A stretch of DNA of 64,000 bases from Lumbricus rubellus. Taxonomy: Eukaryota > Annelida > Clitellata > Crassiclitellata > Lumbricidae. The notes beneath the pieces were generated by a model. It did no database searches and had not been told where the DNA came from. It worked only from the letters and a program-made list of their open reading frames with translations. The stretch is from the NCBI GenBank assembly GCA_945859605.1, contig OX243812.1, positions 2,777,259-2,841,258 of the forward strand. The letters are read 5' to 3'. How positions within the stretch are numbered: the first letter of the stretch is position 1; the number at the start of each line of letters is the position of its first letter. Made by a program: the position numbers and the translations under genes. Shown one piece after another: positions 32,514-44,100 of the stretch.

Positions 32514-34082
32514 ATGGAAACTGAAATTCGTCAGGAGCTGCGACGATTTGCAGAGACGACGACAATTAAAGGAGTCGGTCGGACAGTCAGAGCTGAGAGG
32601 AGAATTGTCCGAGTCTTCTGGATGGTGGCGCTTGTCTCTTGCTTTGGCGTTCTTCTCTATCAGATCTCAGCCGTGGCCATCAGCTACTCCAGCTTCAAAG
32701 TAATCAGAAACTCTGGCGTCGATTTCAAAGACCCTGAATTTCCTGATGTTACGGTCTGCAGTCTATTTCAACTGTCAGACCTCGACCAATTGAAAAACTA
32801 TGCGGCGTTTCAGAGGGACGTCGATACGATGAAACAATTATACACTACATTGAACAACGATCAATTCGGTGATAGTGCATGGATTGAACTGAGATCAATT
32901 CTCACCTACAACGCCTACACCACAGCCGTGTTATCTCGACCATCAAACTCGACACAGAACATTTCGTTCCAGTGTCTCTCGTACAGTTGGGACCTCTATC
33001 AGCCAAGCTCTTGCGACGCTCACTATCGGCTTGTGCCGCCCCTTCAGTGGTGCCAGACCATCCGCAGTGGGGTACAATCACGTGCCCCTGCAGCTGCACT
33101 CGGCATGCTACTTTTCATCAATGCAGTCAGGACGAACGTCGTGTTTAACTCCTTCGGAACGTGGATCCGCTCAACGCGTGCGACTGGAGTAAGCGTCATG
33201 GTCCACCGGAGAGGAACGCTTCCAGATCCAATGACGGCAATCTCAATTTCACCCGGAACGGAGACGACCATCTCTCTAAAGCAGACGAATTCAACCCGTC
33301 TCCCTTATCCCTACGGCAACTGTAAAGAACATCATGATCCCAATTCACCCGTCTACGACATTGCTTCCTGTGTATCGCTGTGCCGCCAGCGTCAGCTGAT
33401 CGAGGAATGCGGCTGTATGGATCCTTTTATGCAGTTCACAGAAGAAGAACTTCGTCTTGGTAAGCACAAGTTCTGCCACAACTTCACTGATTCACTGACG
33501 TCAAAGTCAGGTGACGACGTCGTCAGCTCGATTGACGGAGGATTGTTGCAGGTGATGTGCATGTGGAATTTCCTAGCCGACGAAACCAGATGCGACTGTC
33601 GACCTCTTTGCTTTGAGACTACGTATGAAACGTCGGTGTCGACAGTATCCAGCTGGCCGAACCTCAACAACCAGTTGAGCTTCTATGAACAGTTCCTTAG
33701 AAACCGTTCAGAATTCTCAGTCTACGAAGATATCGCTCGAGCGAAGGCATCTGGAAATCTGACCTCCGAAGAGGTTCTGGAACAACTTCGAAGGGTGAAG
33801 CTGATTGAAGAGAACTTCCTGCAGGTCTTCGTCAGGTTCGATAAGAAGATCGTCCATCTCGTGACTGACGTTCCAGCGATTACTTGGGAGACTCTGGCTT
33901 CCAATCTCGGAGGATCATTCAACCTCTGGCTTGGCATCTCCGTTCCAACTGCGGCAGAAATCATCGAACTCACTTATTCGCTGGTGGTGATCTGGTGGCA
34001 GCGCAAGAAACCAGCGGTGAAGCCAGACAAGACTGTGGCCGGAAATGACGACATTATTGTGACAATAAACCCTGAAGCTTAA
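32514..34082 (+). CDS. ASIC/degenerin (DEG/ENaC) family sodium channel subunit, intronless
   Basis: A 522-residue protein in one uninterrupted exon. The ATG at 32514 is the first true ATG in frame; the frame extends seven codons upstream without one. DEG/ENaC subunits form trimeric, amiloride-sensitive cation channels gated by protons, peptides or force (family knowledge). Visible features: a short cytoplasmic N-terminus with FAETTTIKGVGR, a first membrane helix at about 31-55, PEFPDVTVCS just after it, a cysteine-rich ectodomain with CVSLCRQRQLIEECGCMDP and DCRPLCFETTYE, and a second helix at about 460-495 with NLGGSFNLWLGIS. The GIS at 474-476 is the G-x-S selectivity motif. The N-terminal His-Gly gating pair is Lys19-Gly20 here. 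Length is normal. The gated stimulus cannot be read from sequence. Confidence 0.93.
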   Translation: METEIRQELRRFAETTTIKGVGRTVRAERRIVRVFWMVALVSCFGVLLYQISAVAISYSSFKVIRNSGVDFKDPEFPDVTVCSLFQLSDLDQLKNYAAFQRDVDTMKQLYTTLNNDQFGDSAWIELRSILTYNAYTTAVLSRPSNSTQNISFQCLSYSWDLYQPSSCDAHYRLVPPLQWCQTIRSGVQSRAPAAALGMLLFINAVRTNVVFNSFGTWIRSTRATGVSVMVHRRGTLPDPMTAISISPGTETTISLKQTNSTRLPYPYGNCKEHHDPNSPVYDIASCVSLCRQRQLIEECGCMDPFMQFTEEELRLGKHKFCHNFTDSLTSKSGDDVVSSIDGGLLQVMCMWNFLADETRCDCRPLCFETTYETSVSTVSSWPNLNNQLSFYEQFLRNRSEFSVYEDIARAKASGNLTSEEVLEQLRRVKLIEENFLQVFVRFDKKIVHLVTDVPAITWETLASNLGGSFNLWLGISVPTAAEIIELTYSLVVIWWQRKKPAVKPDKTVAGNDDIIVTINPEA

Positions 34083-34114
34083 AGTGCAACTCGTTCCAGG
34101 TTTCTGGTCTTCTA

Positions 34115-34180
34115 CAGTGGTTCCTAACCTTTTTTGACTTTAGTGTCACCTTTTCTAAGTTGGAGGATACGAGGGCCACA
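34115..34180 (+). repeat. Possible hAT-type end fragment
   Basis: CAGTGGTTCCTAACCTTTTT resembles the ends of Charlie-like hAT elements and begins 32 bases after the ASIC-like stop codon. No matching right end or duplication was found. Confidence 0.35.
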
Positions 34181-34314
34181 TTTAATTAGCTGAATTACAT
34201 TAGGATCCACCTCTAAACTATTTGTTGAAAATGTCTATTCAATTAAAAATTTACCATAGCTTTGATAATCAATCACCGTGTCAGAATCAGAATCAGAATC
34301 GAAATCAGAATCAC

Positions 34315-34585
34315 ACGGAGGGAAAGAGGAAGAAGAGGAGGAAGAGGAAGAAGAGGAGGAAGAAGAAGAGGAAGAGGAGGAGGAAGAAGAGGAAGAAGAA
34401 GAGAAGGAGGAAGAGGAAGAGGAAGAAGAGGAGGAGGAGGAAGAGAAAGAAGAGGCGGAAGAAGAAGAGGAAGAACAGGAGGAGGAGGAAGAGGAAGAGG
34501 AAGAAGAAGAGGAGGAGGAAGAGGAAGAGAAAGAAGAGGAGGAAGAAGAAGATGAAGAAAAGAAAGAAGAGGAGGAAGAGGAAGA
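34315..34585. repeat. Purine-rich (GAA/GAG)n tract
   Basis: About 270 bases of almost pure A and G on the plus strand. It gives long Glu-, Lys/Arg- or Ser-rich frames in several readings, which are artefacts. It lies about 230 bases after the ASIC-like stop codon. Confidence 0.95.
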
Positions 34586-37500
34586 TAAATTAAACAAGGT
34601 CAACAGACAATGAAGCAGAGTCAGGCATTAGCAGACAATTCAATTTTCCGCTTCATCGGTCTTTGACCCGCTCAACGCCCCACTGGCGTTAGAGCGTCTT
34701 AGACGAACGAAGACATTCCGACCTCTTAACATCTTCCTTCTGCTCTGCACCGATAAACTAACGTTGCTCATTTGTAAGGAGGGAGGTGGAGCATTGGAAG
34801 GAAGGATGGTGGAGCATCGGAAGGAGGAGTGGATGGGGAAAACAAGACTACCATAATCAGTCATCGGAAATCCGTTTCACACGTAACGACCAAACGGAAA
34901 CAGTTAGCGATGCACAACACAACTCACTTTGTCGGCGTCCGTCTCCTCCTAAGAGACTTATAAAACGAGATACACTGAATGGTTATTATAATGTCTGCTT
35001 CACACAGACATCTTTGTTTTGCATGGTATATATGGAACGAGATATCGTTTCATGGAGCAGATACGATACAATTTGTATAGACTATACCAGCCAAGTAGAC
35101 TACAGTCAGACACTTATGCTTTTCTCAGTCTTACAAGAGAAGAGTCCACAATGTTTGCATAAAGCATAAATAAATAAAATAATCTAATCTTATTTCATCG
35201 AATGATCAATTGCATTCAATCCAACCCTATCTACACAATCTATTAAAATCCATTCATTTATATAGCGCCCTAATATTGCATCCATAGGCCTATCCAATTA
35301 TCCAATGCATCAATTCCTATCAAAATAATGCTATAATTTACAACCTTATGATTTCTATAGCGCCATCATCGTGTAACGAAAGAGACTTTTAGACGATCGT
35401 TGCATGTCAAAAGCATCATAAAAAATCGCAATAAATTTGGTGTTACAGTTCAGTAGAAATTAATAATAGCTGCGTAGCAGCGCTTCCCAAACTGAAGATA
35501 ATTATTATACGTTTAGGGTTTTGTGATCTAAGCTCCAATTTGTACAAGACATTGTCTTGTGGTTCTATAAGACGTTCAAGAAGCATTGGCCACGGATAAT
35601 GAAGCAGTGTCCGTCCACCGTTCCACCAATCTGTCTCCGAGGGATCGGCCATTCCATGTTCTCCCCCCTCACCCACATTCGCTGCAGCGCCATCTGGACG
35701 AGACTTCTCTTGAAGTCTGTGGAGAACAATCGATGTCGGCGTCAAATGTCATAGTCATCGTCATCGTCATTAGTGGAGTCACGAGGGAGTCATCGTCACC
35801 GTTTGGCGGAACTGAGTCCAGGAATAGCAAATCAGAAGTCAATGCTATTAGGACGTCGAGAAAGCAGTCAGCGCAAGATCGATTTCTTGCAACCATTGTA
35901 TGGTAGTAGCCTACCCGATGGTAATGTAAGGCTTTAATGTTTGTGATTTTCGGACACTAATGTAACACATAGCCAGGCACTTGTGTGTGGTAACACCAGG
36001 CTCTAATGTGTGGTAAATGGTAATCCAAGTGTCTAGTGCAACAAGCACACAAAACTGCTATGTCTAGTGTAGCAAAACAACACAAAGCCTACTTCGGATG
36101 ATTTTTCTGTCCTTTAGGCTGCACGTGTGTGCGAGGGATCGCCATGAACATTCTTCTGTGTAGTTTATCTGACACAACGCAATATGATTACAATCAGCAA
36201 CTACATTTTCAAGTTTAGAACTATTCCTTCCTTTACACGCATTGCAGCCTAGTTGTTCCGTCGACCTGACTTTCACTGTCCAGCATTTAGAAGTTTTGCT
36301 GTGGTCGTCCCATCATGCATTAATAAGCTGCCTAACGAACTATGGCATGATCTATAATTAACCTCCATTCGCCTCTTTTCCGCAAAGGTTTAAACTTTAA
36401 ATACAGCATTGAATTTCGTTGAATAGTTTTCACCGTTATGTCGATCGTCAGCGCCTCTAGCGAGTGTCTGTTGAAGTAGAGCCATATACAATTTTTAGAT
36501 CACCATTACTGAGTCTGACAGTAGGCCCTAACAGATTTCTAAAAGATAAGCTTAACCGCTGGATCGGAGTACAGGCTGCTCTTGATGATCGCGGTTTGAT
36601 TGACTGATTGATTGGAATTGCGACTTAATATGACTGTGATTATTCAAACGACCGAATGCGAATAGGTTTAGGTTATATTTTATATCACCGAGTCCATATT
36701 TTAATATAACGCCGATTTCCAAACTCTAGTTTTAACTTCTAACGAATGTATTTTACAATAACAAAATTTAATGGCTATTCATTGTAAAGCAGGATGTTAT
36801 CAGCACCTTTTCGTCACCGAAGAGATTGTTTGCATGTTTTTAAGACTAAACGAATTAGATCTAGGCCTACATTTGATTTTAGAACGGAAGTTCATACACA
36901 AACGAGATTTATACGCTCGAGGAAATTGCGAGATTCTCAGAAAGTCGTTTAAAATTAGAAGTAGCCTAATGAATCAAGTTGTTCTAACTCGTGCATCGAG
37001 ACTTCTCGGTTGTTGGACATGCAGATGGAATGAGCTTGATCCGCTTGCGTTGAGGTTTGCTACCTCGGAATAATTTGCCTGTTAGGCCTATCTATCAGTT
37101 GCTCAAGACCTTTAGCTTCAGCAGTGGCTGGGCAGTTAGCGCCCCTCTGAGTAGGCTTCTTGAATGAGCACTGTATAAATTTAAGGAATGAATTAATTAA
37201 TTTTAGAAGAAAACAGAAACAAATGTGAGGCGTGTGCTCCTTGTATTCCACTGTAGATCAACATCATTGGCCCTTAATTTGGAATAACAATCACATCTAA
37301 ATTTAATGATTGTTGCTGGGCTTAGTTGACGATTGACGTGTCGTATTGCCATGAATGAATATTCTGATCCGTTTCTTTGTTACATTGCCTGGGTAATGTC
37401 TTCACCAATTGCCTTGATCAATAACCTCGATTGATTGCCTCAATGATCATTATTATAATCTAATCTAATCGATTGTCTTGATCGATTGTGCTGATCAGAC

Positions 37501-38120
37501 CGTTGTAGTCGGCAAGTTGGTCGGATCTTTTGTTTTCGGTTTATCAAAAATCATTCCGTTGAAATCGAAGTTCAAGAGGTCACCTGCAAAGCAATTTATT
37601 TCATTATACAGTAGGCTACTGTCTAACTAAAGTGATGCATTCACTGATTCGTAAATGAATAGCCTACATGCTTACGTGTGCACACAAAGGCCTACATTAT
37701 ACGTTAGCGTGTGTCTTCTTCTTCTTCTGGTTCTCTGCCCCTAGGCAGGTTCGGCTGTCCAGTGTCGCCACTCTTCCCTTCGCTGGGCCTTCTCCTTTAG
37801 TCTGTGATATCCCATCCCTGTCATCAACGTGTCTTCATTGGACATTTTAGCGTGTGTACATAATACTAATGCAAACATGCACAAATGATATTTTCATACA
37901 CGCCGACACGCGTGCACAGAGGGTCTACATTGTTGTACATACAATTCATATACATAAATCGTATTTGTTAGTGACGCTACTAACTTGGGTCAGGAGTGCC
38001 TATAAATCTCGGTGCGCCGCTATATAAAATGCTTTCATACAATACAGTAAAGTAGGCCTACAGTATTTATAAATGCTCAACAGCAATTAAAATTATAATT
38101 ATATCCAATGCAATTCAATT
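34586..38120. other. Intergenic stretch without supported genes
   Basis: Nothing coding is convincing. It holds a partial TTTATATAGCGCCC repeat near 35252, a reversed relative around 37140-37195, and scattered GGCCTA motifs. Confidence 0.5.
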
Positions 38121-41100
38121 TCAGAGCACAATATTTATATCGAGATGATCACCGTATAGTTCGTCTGGTGCTTTCATCGATGGACTCTTGTACATGACGG
38201 GTATGTGAGCAGGTGGACGATTGTTCCAATCCAACTGCCATTTCTCGTCCATTCCATATGCCATTCCTTGCGGAACCACACGCCGTCTGCTAAAAACACA
38301 AGTAAGTAAGTGAGCTACTAAACGATGCAACACGTAACTGAACATATTTTAATCTAACCAAAGAATTACATTATGATCGGAGAACGAGGAAGTGCAAGAA
38401 CGAATGGGTAGATATAAAATTGTGATTTCAGGGTAAGTGTGCAAGTTGTTAGTGAGTGAGTTAGTAAGGCAAATAGCCACGAATAGGTGAACGAACTATT
38501 AATCAGATGTAGGCTATTTCTCATGCTATAAAAAATGGTACCACATGAGTCTGTTCGGCTAGTACGTACTTGCGCAGACGTTTCTTGAGTTTCTTTCTGC
38601 AGATGATTACAACGAGGACGATCGATGCCAAGAGTGTTGCAACGAATAATCCAATGAAAACTGAATCATTCAACAACAGATTTTAATCATTTTATTAATA
38701 AATGCAATAACAGTAGGCCCCCTAACTGTTGATTACAAAAGAATTCGACGAAAAGAAAGCAGTGAGTATGACGTCGACCTTGGGTCTACTTTCTAACAGC
38801 ACATTAAAACCACGTGATCTTTCCATATTTTCCTATAACCGTTATACTTAATTAGGCCTACTGTTTAACGCCGCTGATAAAATTATGACATTGTAACGAT
38901 CAACGAATGATTAGCCTTTATCTAGACTTTGGACAGACACAATCCGACAACAGAGGTGACGGAAATATCACAGCATATACTCATTCCATTACAGTAGGCT
39001 AACTTCAGTGTTAGGCTACATAGGATATCACTGCGTTTTGGTGGCATTAAGACGTGCCAATGCTTTGTAATACGCTATTCGCTAGAGGCAGCACTTTACT
39101 GTTTTCACACCAGCTTTCGATGTTCATTAGCAATTTAGCAAGGCATAATATTATGTCAGTGTTAATATTGTGAAGGCTATAATAATTAGGCCCTAGTTAC
39201 TAGTATGTAGGCCTATGCCAGCTTCACAGGTGTGCATGGCTGAATCTACTTACCTAAGCACCAAACGGTACACAGAGCCGGTGAGACGCTGAAAAACAAC
39301 GAAAACAGCTGTTTCAAGCAGAAATAGGTCTAAATTGATTAAAAAAAATTTTTTCTATTTTTACACATTCATGATTATGACCCACACTTTCAATCATAGA
39401 ACGTTTTGGGGTCCCCTCGACAACCATTGTAATTGTAACTAGTAACTTCTCTAGCGCCTCTGTCTATTGCAGAAAGCATCAATCGATGGCACTTCAAAAC
39501 CAAGGCTCTGCAATCATGTCAATATCGACAAGTCCATTGTTTAACTTTTAATCGCAGGTTTTAACCCTTCAATGCCGTAGGGTATAGGATTTCCCATACC
39601 ATTTACTACCATCTCGGCATTAAAGGGTTAATGAGATGTCTAAATAAGATTTAACTGCAACACAATAATTGCAATTATCATTGTCACCGATATTGTTACA
39701 ATTATCTTTAACATAACATTATAACCATAAATAATCATCATCCACGTTACCGTTATTATTACAATAAATTATTATCCTCTCCGGTCTGCGGATCGACTTG
39801 ATCTCCTAGTTCCCGGGACAAGGACTACCAAGGCTCAGCACTGTGCCTTTGCCACTTTTGCTATGTGGTGCGCAGTAAGATTTCAGTCGGAGTCCCATCC
39901 TCATTATTGGTGCCTGAAGACTTTCTTATATCCTTGAGGATGTCACGACGAAATTGCCTCTGAATAGCTAGTAGGGCCTACCATAGAATTCACTTCATAA
40001 ATCCTAAGACGATACTGTTAAAGTTGCACACTTACCAATCTCCTGTGCGATCTAAGCAAGAAGCAAAAACAAAAACGTAGATATTAAGCGCACTGGTCCA
40101 CTTTACCATAATCGTAATTCTGGCAGAGCAGCAAGCGGATAGCTATAGCTACAGATGAAGATGGTGATAAAGACGACGACGACGACAAAGAATAACACGA
40201 GGAACGGCAAGTGGAAATGAAGATCATAGATAGAAAGCAAGGAAAGCAAATTATATGATGATGATGGCGACGACGACGACGATGAGGACGACAACGACGA
40301 TGACAATGCCGATATTGTTGCTGCCGATGTTAAAAAGAAGATGAAGAGGCAAAGAAGATCAAAGCTAAAGATGAAGGACAACAAAATGAAGAAAGACAGC
40401 CGCTGTTTAATCAGCATGAGAATCAAACAATTACATCATGTAGCTATAAAATATTAGCGAGTTCAGATATAATATTATTTAAGACTCGGAAAAAAATTAT
40501 GATGGCGGATGACCCATTCTCGGCCTTGACACCTGATCCTCTCAAATTTCCAGACAACCTTGTTCAATTGCTCATAGTCGGCTACGTTCGAATGCATCCA
40601 GGTACATCGTATAAATACTAATTACAATGCAATAATATAAAGAGATTATAAAGACCAATAATAATTATATGTATCGCGGACATTAAATTTTGATTTGACC
40701 TGTTTCAGTTTATGACACAGTGTGACAACAAAGTTCATTAGCGTCGCCCTCCTTCTTTATCCAGGCTTGGGACTGGCACTGCGGAGCTGCGTGGGCATTT
40801 CTGCTCCTGTGGCGTTTATAAGACTTAGAGTTGTGCAATGTTGCCTATGATGGTCATTTCATTTACCTGAAGGGATCGGTCGGCAGGTAATATCGTCCGT
40901 TGTATTGAAACCATTTGCACATGCACATGTCTCGTTGAGGCAGACACTGTGTTCAATAAACGCAGCACAGTGTTCGTCCATCCGACAAGCCTGGCCAATA
41001 TGTGTGGCAACACACGACCGTCCAGCCAAAGCCTTGTAGCCACCGGCGCACTGACATCGTCCCTTGATGCACTCGGATTTGTAGACGGCCGAGCTGCACT

Positions 41101-44100
41101 CGTCGTCGTCCTCCGTGCAGGTCGTCCTGTTGAGGACGACGTTGACGCAGTGGTTTGAGACGACGTTCGGGTAGTAGCCGGGAATGCAGATGCAGACACC
41201 CAATGCACTGCAGACCGTTGAGTTCATCGCTTTCGAACAACGATCGTCTGTGTTGCATGGAAGGACGCCCACCTGTTGGATTGCATGATGAGCATTAATG
41301 GAATGGAAGACGTTCGGTGCTATGTGTGTGTGGGTTGGTGGATAGTTAGATGAATGAACGAAAGGACGGGTAGATAAATGGATGGATGAATGGATGGATG
41401 AATAGATGATGATAAATGGATTGAGGGGAAGGTGGATGACGTGTGAACTATTCCATTGGACGAATTGATGGATGTGTGAATGGGTGAGATAATGAGTGGA
41501 TGGTGGATGGAGGAAGGGATTGGTGTATGAATAAATTATGGAAATCATGGAAGCATAGACAGATGGAGTGGATGGATGGATGATAGATAGTAGATAGATT
41601 GATTGATTGACTGATTCATTTATGGGTGGATAAGTAGATGGAATGATAAATGGGATGGATGATGAATTGATTAGAACGGATGGATGAATGGCTAGATGCA
41701 ACCAGAGGAAAGGGGGGAAATAGTGGTAAATCGTGATATTTATGCAACATTCAACTTGTATTGAGACATTAGATTATTCGATTTAATCTCATCTACGCAT
41801 AGAGCGTTGATCAGCCATATTGATGTTGGATGTGGATGCAGCATCTGACCTGGAGCAGAGCACATCCAGTTCCATCCACGTCCGGATAGAATCTCTTCGC
41901 GCAGACGCAGTTTCCATTGCTCGAACAGACAGAGTTCCTGACGAGTGATTGACAGGTGTTGTCGTTATGGCAACCGATTCGATCGACAGGTGCTCGTCTG
42001 CATCCGCTGCGTGTCATCGTCGCTTCGAATCCTTCCACGCAGACGCATCTGTGCTGCTCCGAACACCTTGACCGATCCATCACCTTGAGACATTCGGAAT
42101 CGCTCTCGCACTCATCGCCCACCTTCAACGCCACACACACTCGACTGTCGCCCGTCTCTTTATATCCAGACTCACAACGACACTTCCCTCCGATGCAGGT
42201 GGACTGCGCGATGACGACCACGCAGTCGTCCACCGATTGGCACTGGTCACCTATTCTACGCTTCATACACGTTCTATTGTCACCGCTGGACAAGTGACCA
42301 GGCAGGCAGGCACAGACACCGGACGATACGAGACACCTGCTTTGGTTGACCGCTGCACAGTCAGCGTCCGTCAAGCAACCATCCATTCCTATTGTTCTTG
42401 GAAGACACAGCCGAGCATTGGCGCTATAGAAGCCAGATGCGCATGCGCAGCGCTGGCCAAGGCAGATGGTGTTGTTCATCGATGCTTGGCACCCATGGCT
42501 GCTGCTGCTGCAGGTGGAGTTGAGTTTGTAGCGGATGCAGTTGCGACGAGATGCGTCAGGGTAGAAGGCTGAGCTGCAGAGGCAGAGACCGTCTGGGTTG
42601 CTGCAGAAGGTGTTGTTGAAGTGATGGAGACAATCCGCATCCAATCGACATTCGAAAGAGTCGATTAACGCTTGAACATCGAAAATAAACACGATTATAT
42701 TTAGGAGAAATTAATTACTAATAAATAAATAATGACAATTAATGCTAATAGTATAATAGACTATTAATAATTTGAAAAATAATTATATCAATGATATTAA
42801 AATAATAATTACAATATGTTTAGTAATTGCTTAATTATTATTAATCAGATTAAAATGGCATTTGAGTTACAGAGACAGTAACTATAATTAGGCTATTAGC
42901 GATAATTCACAACATCCCAATTAACTTTAAATTTTCTAATTAGGAAGTTATAGGTGAAACTAATGCTGATCAGAACTACAATTAAACTGTCCGTATGCAA
43001 ACGATCTTATCCTAAATTACCACATAATTATTGTTCTTAGTAAAACAACATGTTTTATAATTCGACATCTGCAGCTTATCCAACGTCAGTCGGGAGTCGA
43101 TCACTTTTTTAACTGTAAAAAGATTATAAATCATAAATACTATTATCATTCTCATCTTCTAATCCTTGTCGCCACTCTGAGAGGCTACTTGATGCGGTAA
43201 CACCTTGTCAGTTTCCATGTCCTGCTGAGATGGAGCTGAAGCTGCTGGCCATACATGTACATGTAGTTCCCTCAGGCAATCTGTTTATTGACTACAGTTA
43301 GTAATCGTCGGATTCCATAGGCGCTAAAGAACTTCAGAGATAAGATGTGACGACCATTTTATAATCGGTTGCTAGCGACACATACATCTACATGTACACA
43401 CGCAAATAGATGTTAAATTATCACCAACGCACAAGACATCATGTACGCATGCGCAATAGACCTTACGTATGGTGCACTGTGCCAGATTCTTGGTCGGTTC
43501 GTATCCATGGTTACAGTGGCATAAGTTGTTAGCACAGCTGCTTTCGTTGACCGCCATTGAACAATCGCTCGGCTCTTGACAAGTGTCGTTTATCTTTCCT
43601 GTTCGATGAACATTGAACAGTCGTTGCAAATTTTAAATTAAGATTTATTCAGCAGAAACACTTATAAACATCTTTAGTTCATTCGGGTTTTATTTTAAAA
43701 TTCAGTCGAAAATATGAATTTCAAATTCGTGTCCTCCGGTGAAATATCGACCAAGCCTAGGCATTTCATTTGCAAAGAAAACACTTCGTTTGCACTCAAG
43801 TAAAAGTAACATTAGTGGGTGTCGTTTAGGTCGAGAATAATGGAAGGTGGAGGGTTAGGTGTAAAGTCCGAAGAATGAATGATGGGTAGTGGAGACCGAC
43901 AACGCAGAGCAATAGGTCTACAGTAACTGTAGTGGGCCTAGAATTCAAAACCTAATGTCAGCCGATTAGGTCTGCAGCGAGGGTGTGGTAGCACTCTAGT
44001 ATGAAGTGCGTAGCACTCAAGAGGGTACCGTGATCGATACCCGCCCCCCCTCTTTAAACGTCGGCTCAGTCTTCAACTCGCTATACGTGCATCCTAAGTT

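Noticed and set aside
34222..34613. Glu-rich and Lys/Arg-rich frames after the ASIC-like gene
   Set aside because: Purine-only (GAA/GAG)n tract; no start context or splice sites tie it to the channel.
40859..41701. 280-codon frame continuing upstream of the three-repeat EGF exon
   Set aside because: The upstream part is GGAT-repeat intron. A good acceptor at 41273-41274 and phase agreement set the exon start at 41272.
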